Source: Nisaea denitrificans DSM 18348 (GTDB taxonomy: Bacteria; Pseudomonadota; Alphaproteobacteria; Thalassobaculales; Thalassobaculaceae). Taken from it: 64,000 bases of DNA. Below, one piece after another: positions 28,710 through 38,150 of this stretch (position 1 is the first letter of the stretch; each line of letters begins with the position of its first letter). Under the pieces are notes generated by a model. It made no database searches. It had not been told where the DNA came from and was given only the letters and a program-made list of their open reading frames with translations. Position numbers and translations under genes: made by a program. Location of the stretch: the NCBI RefSeq assembly GCF_000426505.1, contig NZ_AUFM01000011.1, positions 1,674,001 through 1,738,000 of the forward strand, written 5' to 3'.

Positions 28710-30370
28710 TACGCGTGCCTCCTTTCCAGAGCCACCCGCAACCGGCCGCAAAGCCAGACCACGATCATGACGACGAGGACGTAGAAGATCAGCAGGATCG
28801 TATAAGTCGTCGCCCTGCCGCTCGCGAAGGAGGTGATATCCGTCAGGGCACTCAGCAACTCCGGCGCGCCGATGAAGGCGGCGACGGGTGTGCCCTTAGC
28901 GGCATTGATCAGGAACGAGACGATCTGGGTCGCCGAGCGGCTTACGGCACGGCCGAACAACTTGGTCTCGGCGACATCCTTACCCGCGTTCTCCGCATGC
29001 AGTGTGTGCATCGCCTCGCCAATGGCCTGCCCTGCGTTACTGCCATTCATCAGGCCCAGAGCCACGATGGCAGCGCCAATCGCGACCACGGACGAATAGC
29101 TGAAGAATTCCTGCGCCACCGCTGCCGCGATGACCACAGTCAACACCACGGGCGAGGATTGCAGGATCACGGTGAGAGCCTTGAAGACCCATTGGACAAT
29201 AGAATTTTCCGAGCTTTGCAGCGCTCCCAGGAGAAGGGCGAAGAAGAGCGTCGCGCCCAGCGCGCCAACGACCAGATAAAGCGAATTGAAAATGCCTCTC
29301 TGGAACAACGTCCAGGCGGGCACAGTCTTTAACATCGGCAGGGACACCGACAGCCCCGTCCGATCTGCAATCCATTGTTCCACCGCAACCACAGTTCCGA
29401 CGAACGACGTTAGCTCCAGTGCCGCATCGAGCGGCGGCAGAACACATGCCGAATCTGTGTTGCCTTCAGCAGTATTGCACTCCGGGCGGGCCCAAACCTC
29501 TTTCTGACGCTCCAGGAAGCCGGCCGCGATGGTGTTCTTCAGCCCTATTTCGAGGAACACGCCCGTACGGTGAAAGGTCTGGCTCATAAGGTCGAGCACC
29601 TCTGCCAGCCTGTCACTGCCGGTGCGCGCCACCCCCATGCCCCAGGGTACTTGCGCGAAACCGAACTTCGGCTCGAAGCGGTGGGCAAATTCCTCATCGG
29701 TGAAGTAGGAAGCAAAGAAACTGTTGTCCTGCGCTGCCAGCATGCATGTCTCATCCGCAAGGCGAACAGGGAGAACCGCCGCCTCCTCGAACAGCATGAG
29801 GCGGGCCTGATGCGAGATCATCTGGGCATTGGAGCCGTTGCCTATCGTCACGCAAATGCTGCGTCCGGCAATATCCTTCCAGCCCGCGACCTGCAGCTCT
29901 TTCGGCCCGACCAGAATGGTCTCGGACTGGTAATAGTGCGGGCGGATGAAACGAGCCTGGCTGTCTCGCTGGGTGTTGTGTCCCATGGTCGCCAGAACCA
30001 CGTCGATCTTGTCTTCATCAAGCAGGACGATACGGGTTGCCGCCTTTACCCTGACGAATACCGGCGCGACACCAAGCCTAGCTGCAACGGCACGGGCAAC
30101 GTCCACATCATATCCGAAACGCTCATCGCCCTCGCGCGTGCCGAAAAGCGGATACTTTTCGCGGACACCCGCCCTGATCCTGCCGTCACAAAAGATACGA
30201 ACGAGACGGTCGGTGTCGGGCTTCTCGCACGCCCCGGGCGTTTCAGCCTCAACACGGGCCTCATCGAGTAAGCGTCCGAGCGCCGCGTCCGGCATCTCCG
30301 CTAGCGCCGGAGCAACGCCCGTTACCAGCAGCCCGGCAACGAGCAGCAGAAAACGCCATTTACCCGGCAT
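28709..30370 (-). CDS. Fused amino-acid binding protein and ABC permease
   Basis: A protein of about 553 residues from the ATG at 30370 (MPGKWRFLLLVAG). It joins a signal/anchor helix, an SBP_bac_3 binding domain (about residues 50-290, with GRIRAGVREKYPLFG and GYDVDVARAVAARLG) and a C-terminal permease domain with several helices (about 350-550, NSLYLVVGALGATLFFALLLG). Such fusions tether the binding domain to the pore. The start at 30433 would add 21 residues. The gene overlaps the methyltransferase stop by 11 bases. No cognate ATPase is in the window. Confidence 0.85.
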   Translation of the reverse strand: MPGKWRFLLLVAGLLVTGVAPALAEMPDAALGRLLDEARVEAETPGACEKPDTDRLVRIFCDGRIRAGVREKYPLFGTREGDERFGYDVDVARAVAARLGVAPVFVRVKAATRIVLLDEDKIDVVLATMGHNTQRDSQARFIRPHYYQSETILVGPKELQVAGWKDIAGRSICVTIGNGSNAQMISHQARLMLFEEAAVLPVRLADETCMLAAQDNSFFASYFTDEEFAHRFEPKFGFAQVPWGMGVARTGSDRLAEVLDLMSQTFHRTGVFLEIGLKNTIAAGFLERQKEVWARPECNTAEGNTDSACVLPPLDAALELTSFVGTVVAVEQWIADRTGLSVSLPMLKTVPAWTLFQRGIFNSLYLVVGALGATLFFALLLGALQSSENSIVQWVFKALTVILQSSPVVLTVVIAAAVAQEFFSYSSVVAIGAAIVALGLMNGSNAGQAIGEAMHTLHAENAGKDVAETKLFGRAVSRSATQIVSFLINAAKGTPVAAFIGAPELLSALTDITSFASGRATTYTILLIFYVLVVMIVVWLCGRLRVALERRHA

Positions 30371-31070
30371 GCGAATCCCGATCTTCGGTAGCAATTTCAA
30401 CAATATGCATATCAGCGAATGCGTAAGGCCCATAGCGATGGATCGATTTCCCTTCCTCTGCCCGCAGCACGGACGGAGTCATCAGGGCGAGCTTATCCTG
30501 ATCGATCGACACCAGCACGGACTTGACGATACGAAGTGTCAGCCCGTGTGCTGCGACAGCCTCCCGCGATGCATCGAGGCCGACGAAACCATTATGGGTC
30601 AGCACCGCGCGGCCACCTTCCCCCAGATGATCACGCAGCCCAGCCAGAAACGGATCAAGCAGCCTGCGGCCATCCGGCCCACCCGCGCTCCAGGTCGTAT
30701 GGCGCCCCGGGATCTCGTGATCTTCCATGGCGAAATGCGGCAGGTTGGCAGCGATCAGATCGAAGCGCTGGCCAGCGACCGGCTGCCACATGTCACCACG
30801 ATGGATCTGACTGCGCTGTCCGTGCCCGAGATCCTGAAGCAACAGGGTCCCCGCAGCGACCGCGTCATGCTCAACATCGACGCCGCAAAGCGAGGCCGCC
30901 CCCAGACGCGCCAGAGCTGCCAGAACGACACCGCTTCCAGACCCCATTTCCAGCGCGTGCGCGTCCCGGACACGCTCCATATTGAGATGCAGGGCATGTA
31001 TCAGGGCCGCCGTATACTCGCTCGGTCGAAGCGCTGAAGGCGCAACGGTAATCTCTGGTAATACAGACAT
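30360..31070 (-). CDS. Class I SAM-dependent methyltransferase-like protein
   Basis: A 236-residue protein with the Rossmann motif I LEMGSGSGVVLAALARLG (about residues 40-57), the acidic end of strand 2 GVDVEHDA, and motif IV AANLPHFAM. The motif IV form NLPH instead of NPPY makes amide- or adenine-N methylation of the PrmB/HemK type uncertain. Its target is unknown. It lies between the cyclase and the fused ABC gene in the same direction, with short spacing, so the three or four genes are probably one transcript. Confidence 0.75.
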   Translation of the reverse strand: MSVLPEITVAPSALRPSEYTAALIHALHLNMERVRDAHALEMGSGSGVVLAALARLGAASLCGVDVEHDAVAAGTLLLQDLGHGQRSQIHRGDMWQPVAGQRFDLIAANLPHFAMEDHEIPGRHTTWSAGGPDGRRLLDPFLAGLRDHLGEGGRAVLTHNGFVGLDASREAVAAHGLTLRIVKSVLVSIDQDKLALMTPSVLRAEEGKSIHRYGPYAFADMHIVEIATEDRDSHAG

Positions 31071-31073
31071 TGC

Positions 31074-33200
31074 TCAATCTGAAATTTCTGTGGGTGTTGC
31101 GTCTTTTGCCAATCTCAAAGCGAGCCGGCGTGCCATTTCCGCAGCCACCGTATCATCCGGATATTCGGCCAGGATCGCCCTGTAGCGTGCCAGCGCAAGA
31201 TCCAGCTCCTCGGCGACCAGTGCCTCGTAGGCATCGCGTGTCATGCTGCATAGCCGGACAAGACGCTCATCCGGCTCGAAGGCGGGTTCAAGATCGTAGG
31301 CACCGACCAGCTCATAGATCGGCACCTTGCCGCGCCGCCCCTTGACCGCAACCTCGTCGATTGGCCGGACACACAGCCGGTCACCGGCCTCCTTGAATAC
31401 CGTATGGCTGATACAGATCCGCGTTCCGTAATCCTTGTTGATGCCCTCAAGACGGGCGGCGATGTTCACGCCGTCCCCCATGACCGTATAGTTCATCCGG
31501 TCCGAGGACCCGATATTGCCGACCAGAACCGCATCGCTGTGAATGCCGATACGGATGTTCAGCGGCAGCATGCCCTGCGCAGTCCAGTCTGCATTCAGGC
31601 GCGCCATCTCATGCTGGATCCTGAGAGCCGCGAAACAGGCGTGCATGGCGTGATCGTCCAGCCTGTTCGGGGCGCCCCAGAACGCCATCACCCCATCGCC
31701 GATGAACTTGTCGATGGTGCCGCTTTCCAGCTTGGTCGCCCGGGTCACGGCCTCGAGATAGGTCGAGACCCGCTGCAGGAGTTGTTTCGACGGCGTGGAT
31801 TCCGAAAGGGTCGAGAACCCCTCGATATCGGAGAAGAACACCGTGAGGAACTTGTTGTAACCGCCGAGCGCCAGCTTCTGGTCCGTGTCGAGAAGCTGAC
31901 GCACCAGATCGACAGGCACGAAGGATGCGAAGGATTTAACCGTTGTATCGAGCGTGTCTATGGCGCGCCCGAGCAATGCGACCTCCCGGATCGGGGTCTG
32001 CAGCGACAGCGGACTCTCGACCTCGAGGTCCTTGATCTTCATCACCTTGACCGCGAGCCTCTCAAGCGGCGCCGAGATCACCCCGGACAGGAAGTAGATG
32101 ATGATGATCTGCACCAGGATGGCGATCAGGCCGAATATGAAAAGCTGCCTGTTCCGCTTCTCCAGCGTGCTGGTGAAATCAGAAAGCGGCGTAACGACGA
32201 ACAGTTGCCACGCCTTGCCGAAAGATGCCGGAAATGTCGTCAGGCTCGCGACATATTCCCGGCCCTGATGCTCAATCGTATACATCCCCTCGCGGTCACG
32301 CGGTCGCAGGCTGAAGGCAACAGCCGGCAGATCGTCGCCGAGCGACGTCACATGCATGAGCTCGGGGCGGCCATTCCGGCTGCCATAAGTCTTTTCCTGC
32401 CGCGAATTGGCGATAACACCGCCCTGATGGTCGAGGATGAAGGAGACAGTGCCCGAGCTGATATTGCTCGCGGCCAGATAATCCGACATTCCGTCCAGGG
32501 TGATGTCGGCAGCCGCAACGCCGCGCACGTTGCCGTCCTGCCCGTAGAAGGGCGCGCCGACGGTGAAGCCAACCAGGTCCAGCACGGCGAAAACATCGAC
32601 ATCGCTGACGGACATCCCGCCAGATGCCAGGGCGGTTTCATACCAGAGCCGGGCTCGTGGATCGTAGGAGGTGCCTTTTTCGGAACGGCCGATTTCACTC
32701 CGGCCGGCATCGAGGAAAACATAATGGTCGACTGGCACCTCACCGGACGAGCGCCCGATCCAGCGGTCGGCGTAGCGCGTCCCTGTCGGCGGCAGCTTGC
32801 CTTGCACCTCGACTTCGGGATCGATCTGCCGGGCTTGCCGGAACGAGCCGTCTTCCAGCCCGACATAGGCACTGATGATGACATCGCTGTGCTGCAGGAT
32901 GCTGTGGAGATAGGTAATCGAGCCGTTCGCCTCGTAAAACTCCGGCTGCTCCCCGCCGAGCGCTGCCGCACTGCGGATCAGCGACTTAATGGGCTCGAAC
33001 AATTGCTCGATATTGTCGATTGCCTCGTTATTGAACCGGTAAAGCAGCTCCTCCGCATGGATATGCGCCGCTTCCTGATTCGAAACGTAGTTCACTGCCA
33101 CGATGGTGAGGAACACCGGCAGCGTCAGTATGATGAACAACGTCAGGATGACCGGACGCAGTCGCAAATTCTTTGTCGAGAGACTCATTCCAGCGCTCAC
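31074..33200 (-). CDS. Class III adenylate/guanylate cyclase with Cache-type sensor
   Basis: A protein of about 708 residues with a membrane helix near residues 16-38, an extracytoplasmic Cache-like domain (about 40-345, with DPRARLWYETA and FTVGAPFYGQDGNVRGVAAADITLD), a second helix (about 350-372), a HAMP-like linker, and a catalytic domain (about 445-630). Metal-binding Asp residues are in FFSDIEGFSTLSE and GDGVMAFWGAP. TVMGDGVNIAARLE completes the site. The Lys in TIDKFIGDG favours ATP as substrate. It may start at GTG 33200 or ATG 33188. It produces a cyclic nucleotide in response to an external ligand. Confidence 0.9.
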   Translation of the reverse strand: MSAGMSLSTKNLRLRPVILTLFIILTLPVFLTIVAVNYVSNQEAAHIHAEELLYRFNNEAIDNIEQLFEPIKSLIRSAAALGGEQPEFYEANGSITYLHSILQHSDVIISAYVGLEDGSFRQARQIDPEVEVQGKLPPTGTRYADRWIGRSSGEVPVDHYVFLDAGRSEIGRSEKGTSYDPRARLWYETALASGGMSVSDVDVFAVLDLVGFTVGAPFYGQDGNVRGVAAADITLDGMSDYLAASNISSGTVSFILDHQGGVIANSRQEKTYGSRNGRPELMHVTSLGDDLPAVAFSLRPRDREGMYTIEHQGREYVASLTTFPASFGKAWQLFVVTPLSDFTSTLEKRNRQLFIFGLIAILVQIIIIYFLSGVISAPLERLAVKVMKIKDLEVESPLSLQTPIREVALLGRAIDTLDTTVKSFASFVPVDLVRQLLDTDQKLALGGYNKFLTVFFSDIEGFSTLSESTPSKQLLQRVSTYLEAVTRATKLESGTIDKFIGDGVMAFWGAPNRLDDHAMHACFAALRIQHEMARLNADWTAQGMLPLNIRIGIHSDAVLVGNIGSSDRMNYTVMGDGVNIAARLEGINKDYGTRICISHTVFKEAGDRLCVRPIDEVAVKGRRGKVPIYELVGAYDLEPAFEPDERLVRLCSMTRDAYEALVAEELDLALARYRAILAEYPDDTVAAEMARRLALRLAKDATPTEISD

Positions 33201-33461
33201 ACGGCGACCTAACGATGCGATCTAACACATGATAGTTGAATAGTTTTTCATCGCCGAGGACTATTTATGAATGCTTGCGGAGCGTCAAAGTAGGCACAGC
33301 CTTTGGAGGGTGTGTCCATCAAGCAAACAGCTCAATTTCCTTATTTTTTGCGCGCCTTCAGCCGGATTGATCGCACGGCACCGAGGCCGCACCTCAGCAA
33401 GAGGAAGACGTGCGAGCGCGCCAGCTTTCAAACATCGCAAACGCCACTAACGAAGCCGTAA

Positions 33462-33469
33462 TGTATACA
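33462..33469. promoter_or_regulatory. TGTATACA core, candidate GntR site 1
   Basis: Self-complementary octamer in AATGTATACACC. The same core forms the centre of the ATTGTATACAAT palindromes at 47109 and 52291. It is upstream of a GntR/FCD regulator, so autoregulation is plausible. Confidence 0.5.
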
Positions 33470-33535
33470 CCTTAAACAAAACCGATCATAAACATGCCTG
33501 TTTTTGTTATGTTTCGTGATTTTATATTTCCATTG

Positions 33536-33543
33536 TGTATACA
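33536..33543. promoter_or_regulatory. TGTATACA core, candidate GntR site 2
   Basis: Second copy of the octamer (context TTGTGTATACATC), 74 bp downstream of the first, close to seven turns of the helix, and 56 bp before the likely start codon. The spacing would put both sites on one face of the DNA. Confidence 0.5.
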
Positions 33544-33598
33544 TCTTTTCCTGCAGCACATACTATCCTCCCTCATCAGATCGAATCAGGAACCGGCG

Positions 33599-34342
33599 AT
33601 GATGGAAAGCGAGAGTCAGGAACGGGGGCAGAGTCAGTCGGAGCGTGCACTCTCCGGCATCAGAGAGCTTCTGTTCTCGGGCGTCTTCGAGCCCGGCGCC
33701 CGGTTAAGCGAGCCAGCCATTGCAGAGCGGCTGCAACTCTCCCGCACCCCGGTACGCGCGGCACTCGCCCGGCTTGAGCAGGAAGGCGCGGTAGATGCCA
33801 TTCCGTCCGGCGGCTTCGCCGTCCGCAAATTCGCGACCGACGATATTCTCGATGCCATCGAACTGCGCGGTGTGCTTGAAGGCACCGCCGCGCGCCTCGC
33901 TGCCGAGCGGGGCATTTCCCCGGCCCAGTCCATGTCCTTCAGGACGCTGCTGTCGGAGATCGATGCGCTGCTTCAGGTCCCGGGTGAAGACCTCGATCAC
34001 GAAGCCTTTACCGCCTGCAATGCAGTCTTCCATGAGCTGGTGAAGGAAAGCTGCGGCAGTTCCGTAATCGCACGGGAGCTTGATCGGCTGACCGCCCTGC
34101 CTTTCGCCAGCCCGAACGCGCTCCTTATGGTGCAACGGGATCTGCCGGAGTTTCATGGCTCTCTGGTTCTGGCGCAATCTCAACACCGGGCCATCGTGGA
34201 GGCCATTGAGTTGCGCGAGGGCAGCCGGGCCGAGGCCCTTGCCCGCGAGCATGCCCGCCTTGCCCGGCGCAATCTCGAAGTCGCCATGAACGACGACCGG
34301 ATCAAGGCCCGCTATCCCGCCCTCACCCTGGTGACGGCCTGA
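33599..34342 (+). CDS. GntR family regulator (FCD domain)
   Basis: A regulator of about 247 residues from the ATG at 33599. It has an N-terminal winged helix (ARLSEPAIAERLQLSRTPVRAALARLEQEGAV, about residues 38-70) and an all-helical FCD ligand-binding domain (about 95-230, with metal-ligand-type residues in HEAFTACNAVFHELV and SQHRAIVEAIE). An in-frame start at 33494 would add a hydrophobic stretch with no family match and would cover a candidate operator. Directly upstream of the pca-type genes, it is probably their regulator and may also act on the distant TTGTATACAA sites. Confidence 0.9.
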   Translation: MMESESQERGQSQSERALSGIRELLFSGVFEPGARLSEPAIAERLQLSRTPVRAALARLEQEGAVDAIPSGGFAVRKFATDDILDAIELRGVLEGTAARLAAERGISPAQSMSFRTLLSEIDALLQVPGEDLDHEAFTACNAVFHELVKESCGSSVIARELDRLTALPFASPNALLMVQRDLPEFHGSLVLAQSQHRAIVEAIELREGSRAEALAREHARLARRNLEVAMNDDRIKARYPALTLVTA

Positions 34343-34385
34343 ACAGACAAAAACAGAAACCACAAAATCGGGAAGAGACGACGCT

Positions 34386-34766
34386 ATGAGTGAACGCTTT
34401 GACAATGGCATGAAGATCCGCCGCTCGGTGCTGGGCGATGCCCATGTGGACCGGGCCGAAGCGGCGAAGACGGCATTCGACGAGCCGTTCCAGAGCTTCA
34501 TCACAGAAGGCGCCTGGGGCACGGTCTGGGCCAGCGACAAGCTGACAAAACGCGAACGCTCAATGATCACCCTCGCCCTGCTGGCCGCGCTCGGCCAATG
34601 GGACGAAGTCGCCATGCATGTCCGCGCCACGGCGAACACCGGCGCAACTCCTGAAGACCTTCGGGAAGCGATGATGCATGTCGCTGTCTATGCCGGAGTA
34701 CCCGCGGCAAACCACGCACTGAAAATCATCAAGAAGACTTATGGAGAGATGGGAGTGGAGATATGA
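34386..34766 (+). CDS. pcaC: 4-carboxymuconolactone decarboxylase-like protein
   Basis: A 126-residue protein of the CMD/AhpD fold. Its length and sequence ([38 protein letters not shown]) match PcaC, which decarboxylates gamma-carboxymuconolactone to beta-ketoadipate enol-lactone after ring cleavage. It overlaps pcaH by four bases, which supports a role in the protocatechuate branch. The remaining branch genes (pcaB, pcaD, pcaIJ) are not in the window. Confidence 0.88.
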   Translation: MSERFDNGMKIRRSVLGDAHVDRAEAAKTAFDEPFQSFITEGAWGTVWASDKLTKRERSMITLALLAALGQWDEVAMHVRATANTGATPEDLREAMMHVAVYAGVPAANHALKIIKKTYGEMGVEI

Positions 34767-35506
34767 GTCTTAGCAACCAAAGGCCGGCCGGCGGGATCTT
34801 CGCCCGGGACCGGGCCTGGCAGCCCGAAGCCCTGACGCCGCAATACAAGACCTCGGTCGCCCGCTCGCCGAGCCGGGCACTGCTGTCCATGCCGCAGACC
34901 CTCAGCGAGATCACCGGTCCGGTCTTCGGCCACAACATGATCGGCGCTCTGGATAATGACCTGATCCTGAATTTCGCCAAGTCGGGCGAGAGCGCCATCG
35001 GCCCACGCATCATCGTCTATGGCCGCGTGCTGGACGAAAGCGGACGCGGCGTGCCGAACGTGCTTGTAGAGTTCTGGCAAGCCAATGCCGGTGGCCGCTA
35101 CCGGCACGCCAAGGAAGGCTATATCGCCCCGCTGGATCCGAATTTCGGCGGTTGCGGGCGCTGCATCACCGGCGAGGACGGCTCTTACGAGTTCCGGACC
35201 GTGCAGCCCGGCCCCTATCCCTGGCCGAACCGGGGCAATGACTGGCGCCCGGCCCATATTCACTTCTCGCTGTTCGGCCAGGGTTTCGCCCAGCGGCTGA
35301 TCACGCAGATGTATTTCGAGGGCGATCCGATGATCTGGAAATGCCCGATCGTCGATACGGTGCCCCATAGTGACGGCATCGAAAGCCTGATCGCGCTGCT
35401 CGACATGGACAGCACGATCCCGATGGATGCCCGTGCCTACAAATTCGACATGGTGCTGCGCGGCAAACGCTCGACCCTGTTCGAAAACAAGCTGGAGGGG
35501 AACTGA
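34763..35506 (+). CDS. pcaH: Protocatechuate 3,4-dioxygenase beta subunit
   Basis: A 247-residue intradiol dioxygenase subunit that carries the catalytic Fe(III). The iron ligands are visible as Tyr in GGRYRHAKE, Tyr in PGPYPWPN, and the two His of RPAHIHFS. The N-terminal [22 protein letters not shown] segment is typical of PcaH. Together with PcaG it opens the ring of protocatechuate between the hydroxyls to give 3-carboxy-cis,cis-muconate. It overlaps pcaG by one base. Confidence 0.93.
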   Translation: MSLSNQRPAGGIFARDRAWQPEALTPQYKTSVARSPSRALLSMPQTLSEITGPVFGHNMIGALDNDLILNFAKSGESAIGPRIIVYGRVLDESGRGVPNVLVEFWQANAGGRYRHAKEGYIAPLDPNFGGCGRCITGEDGSYEFRTVQPGPYPWPNRGNDWRPAHIHFSLFGQGFAQRLITQMYFEGDPMIWKCPIVDTVPHSDGIESLIALLDMDSTIPMDARAYKFDMVLRGKRSTLFENKLEGN

Positions 35507-36120
35507 TGCAGTCGCTCAACCGTCTGAAGGAAAGCCCGAGCCAGACCGCCGGTCCGTATGTCCATATCGGCTGCGTGCCGAATTTCTGCGGCATCGAAGG
35601 CGTCTATCCCGAGGATCTCGGGACAGCCATGGTCAACGAGAAGACCAAGGGAGAGCGGATCAAAGTTTCCGGTACCGTTTATGACGGCACCGGTACTCCG
35701 CTGAAGGATGCCATGATCGAGATCTGGCAGGCTGATGCGGACGGGCTCTATCCCAGCCCGGAGGAACATCGCGGTACGGCCGATCCGAACTTCACCGGCT
35801 GGGGCCGCAAGGCCGGCGACTACGGGACCGGCGAGTGGATTTTCGAGACCATAAAGCCCGGCGCGGTCCCGTTCCCGGATGGCCGCATGATGGCACCGCA
35901 TATCACCTTCTGGGTGGTCGCCCGCGGCATCAATATCGGCCTGCAGACCCGGATGTATTTCCCGGACGAGGCCGACGCCAACGCCAAGGACCCGATCCTG
36001 ACGCGGATAGAACACCAGAACCGGGTGCCGACCCTGATCGCCCAGAAGACCGGCGACGGCGCCTACAAGTTCGACATCATTCTGCAGGGTGAGAACGAGA
36101 CGGTGTTCTTCGACGTCTGA
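35506..36120 (+). CDS. pcaG: Protocatechuate 3,4-dioxygenase alpha subunit
   Basis: A 204-residue structural subunit of protocatechuate 3,4-dioxygenase. It begins LKESPSQTAGPYVHIG, matching PcaG, and has the WQADADGLYPSP and APHITFWVVARGINIGLQTRMYFPDE segments. The positions of the iron ligands in PcaH are not conserved here, as expected for the alpha chain (H-I-T in place of H-I-H). The gene ends with a hairpin terminator. Confidence 0.93.
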   Translation: MQSLNRLKESPSQTAGPYVHIGCVPNFCGIEGVYPEDLGTAMVNEKTKGERIKVSGTVYDGTGTPLKDAMIEIWQADADGLYPSPEEHRGTADPNFTGWGRKAGDYGTGEWIFETIKPGAVPFPDGRMMAPHITFWVVARGINIGLQTRMYFPDEADANAKDPILTRIEHQNRVPTLIAQKTGDGAYKFDIILQGENETVFFDV

Positions 36121-36146
36121 GTTGGCACCGACGTGAACCTGAAGAA

Positions 36147-36167
36147 GGCGGGCAAACTCTGCCCGCC
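36147..36167 (+). terminator. Terminator after pcaG
   Basis: GGCGGGC (36147-36153) pairs with GCCCGCC (36161-36167) around AAACTCT, followed by CTCTTT. It separates the pca genes from the thiamine enzyme downstream. Confidence 0.65.
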
Positions 36168-36263
36168 CTCTTTCCGTCGTCAATCAGATCATTCCGATCA
36201 ATACTTCACTGAACAGCAGCATTTCGGCGAAAGACCGAGAGCAGAATAATATCCGGAGGAACA

Positions 36264-37970
36264 ATGTCAGGCTCGCGCGAAACCATGACCGCCGGCGGCG
36301 CCATCTTCACGCGCCTGAAGGCGCTCGGCATCGATTACGTGTTCTGTAATTCGGGCACAGACTTCCCGCCGATCATCGAAGGCCTCGCCGAAGCTAAGGC
36401 AAAGGACATCGCCCTGCCGCAGGCACTGACGATCCCGCACGAGCACGCGGCCATGAGCATGGCGCACGGCTATTACCAGCTCTCCGGCAAGTGCCCCGCC
36501 GTCATGCTGCACACCAATGTCGGCCTGTCGAACGGCGTCACCGGCGCCATCAACGCAGCCTGCGCCCATGTGCCGATGCTGCTGATGTCCGGCCGCACAC
36601 CGATCACCGAGCACAGCCGGTTCGGCGCCCGCACCGTGCCGATCGGCTGGGGCCAGGAAATGCGGGATCAGGCCGGCATGGTCCGGGAATGCTGCAAGTG
36701 GGATTTCGAACTGCGCTATCCGGAACAGATCACCGAGCTGATGGACCGAGCCTACGCCATCTCGAACTCGACGCCGAAAGGCCCATCCTATCTCTCCCTG
36801 CCCCGGGAAGCCCTGTGCGAGACAATCTCTGCCGACGGCCTGACCGCCGACGGGGCTCTGGCGCCTGCCCGGATCATGCCCGAAGCCTCCAGCCTGCAGG
36901 CGGCCGCGATGGCTCTGGCCAATGCAGAAAAGCCGCTGATCATTGCTCAACGCGGCGCCGGCGATGCGTCGAGCTTTGCCCGTTTCCAACAGATGGTCTC
37001 GGACTGGGCCATCCCGGTCTGCTCCTACTGGGCTGTCGAGCTGGCGCTGCCGACGGATCACGACTGCCATGTCGGCCCGAACCCCTCGACATGGATCGAA
37101 GAGGCGGACGTCATCCTGATATTGGACAGTCTCGCCCCCTGGCAGCCGGACATCCACAAACCGCGCAGCGATGCGACCGTCATCAATCTCGGTCCCGATC
37201 CGATCTTCTCCCGCTTCCCCGTACGCAATTTCAAATCCGCCATAACCCTTGCGGGTGAGAGCGCGGACACCATCCCGGCACTCGCCGCCGCGCTCGACGC
37301 GCAACCGAAAAACCAGGCCCTAATCCGCGACCGCCGGGAGCAGATAGCGGCAGCATCCTCCGCCACCCGGGCGGATATGGTGCGCACCGCCGAAGCTGGA
37401 AACAGCGGCCCCATGACCAAGCAATGGGTCAGTCATTGCCTTGGCAAGGCACTCGAAGGTCGCACGTCCACCGTCTATTCGGAGCTCGGCACCATGCTCG
37501 GCTTCCTCAGCCGCCGCGAGCTGAACTCCTTCTTCCAGGAACCCCATTCGGGCGGTCTCGGCTGGGGGCTGCCTGCAGCCCTTGGGGCGCAGCTCGCCGA
37601 TCCAGACAGGCTTGTGGTCGCCACCATGGGCGACGGCTCTTACATGTTCTCGAACCCGACGGTCTGTCACCAGATCGCCGAAGCACTGGAATTGCCGGTT
37701 ATCACGCTGATCCTCAACAACCACGAATGGGGCGCCGTCCGGCAATCGGTCGTCGGCCTCTATCCGGACGGCCATGCCGCGAAGTCGAACGAGGTACCGC
37801 TGACGGCTCTGACGCCAAGCCCGGATTTCCGGCAGACGGCCAGCGCCAGCAATGCGCATGTCGAGCGGGTCGAACGGGGTGACGAGTTGCCCGCCGCGCT
37901 GGAACGCGCCATTTCCATCGCCACGAAGGAGCGCCGGCAGGTTCTGCTGGACGTGCAGGTCGCCGCATGA
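36264..37970 (+). CDS. Thiamine-diphosphate-dependent enzyme (acetolactate synthase-like family)
   Basis: A 568-residue three-domain thiamine-diphosphate enzyme. The cofactor-activating Glu is Glu60 in IPHEHAAMSMAHGY. The C-terminal cofactor motif is GDGSYMFSNP (about residue 455) to LILNNHEW, i.e. GDG-x-N-N. The product could be a decarboxylase or carboligase acting on an aromatic or short 2-oxo acid; a substrate cannot be named. It has its own GGAGGAAC ribosome binding site and lies between the pca genes and the molybdenum-hydroxylase genes, suggesting a role in the same catabolism. Confidence 0.85.
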   Translation: MSGSRETMTAGGAIFTRLKALGIDYVFCNSGTDFPPIIEGLAEAKAKDIALPQALTIPHEHAAMSMAHGYYQLSGKCPAVMLHTNVGLSNGVTGAINAACAHVPMLLMSGRTPITEHSRFGARTVPIGWGQEMRDQAGMVRECCKWDFELRYPEQITELMDRAYAISNSTPKGPSYLSLPREALCETISADGLTADGALAPARIMPEASSLQAAAMALANAEKPLIIAQRGAGDASSFARFQQMVSDWAIPVCSYWAVELALPTDHDCHVGPNPSTWIEEADVILILDSLAPWQPDIHKPRSDATVINLGPDPIFSRFPVRNFKSAITLAGESADTIPALAAALDAQPKNQALIRDRREQIAAASSATRADMVRTAEAGNSGPMTKQWVSHCLGKALEGRTSTVYSELGTMLGFLSRRELNSFFQEPHSGGLGWGLPAALGAQLADPDRLVVATMGDGSYMFSNPTVCHQIAEALELPVITLILNNHEWGAVRQSVVGLYPDGHAAKSNEVPLTALTPSPDFRQTASASNAHVERVERGDELPAALERAISIATKERRQVLLDVQVAA

Positions 37971-38150
37971 ATTTGCGGGTGACATCAACTGTTGCCCACC
38001 TCGCACAGGACTGGTCCCGCGCGTCGGGGTTGTTCAGAGCCCCTCCCGCCGTGTAGCCTTCCCTAATTCACGTATCGGAAGAAATCGCTCCCGGCCAATG
38101 TGGTGGCGGAACCGGTGTGTGGAATGGGGAACGACGCTGGGAAAATCTTT

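Larger units (their letters stand above)
33201..33598. other. Divergent intergenic region before the GntR gene
   Basis: About 400 bases without a supported gene. The right half is AT-rich and contains two TGTATACA cores (33462-33469 and 33536-33543). No RNA gene or terminator was recognised. It should hold the promoters of the cyclase operon on the minus strand and of the GntR gene on the plus strand. Confidence 0.6.

Noticed and set aside
31404-33212. Plus-strand open frame of about 600 codons
   Set aside because: It is exactly antisense to the cyclase gene, whose domains and catalytic residues are clear; the antisense translation looks like low-complexity charged sequence.
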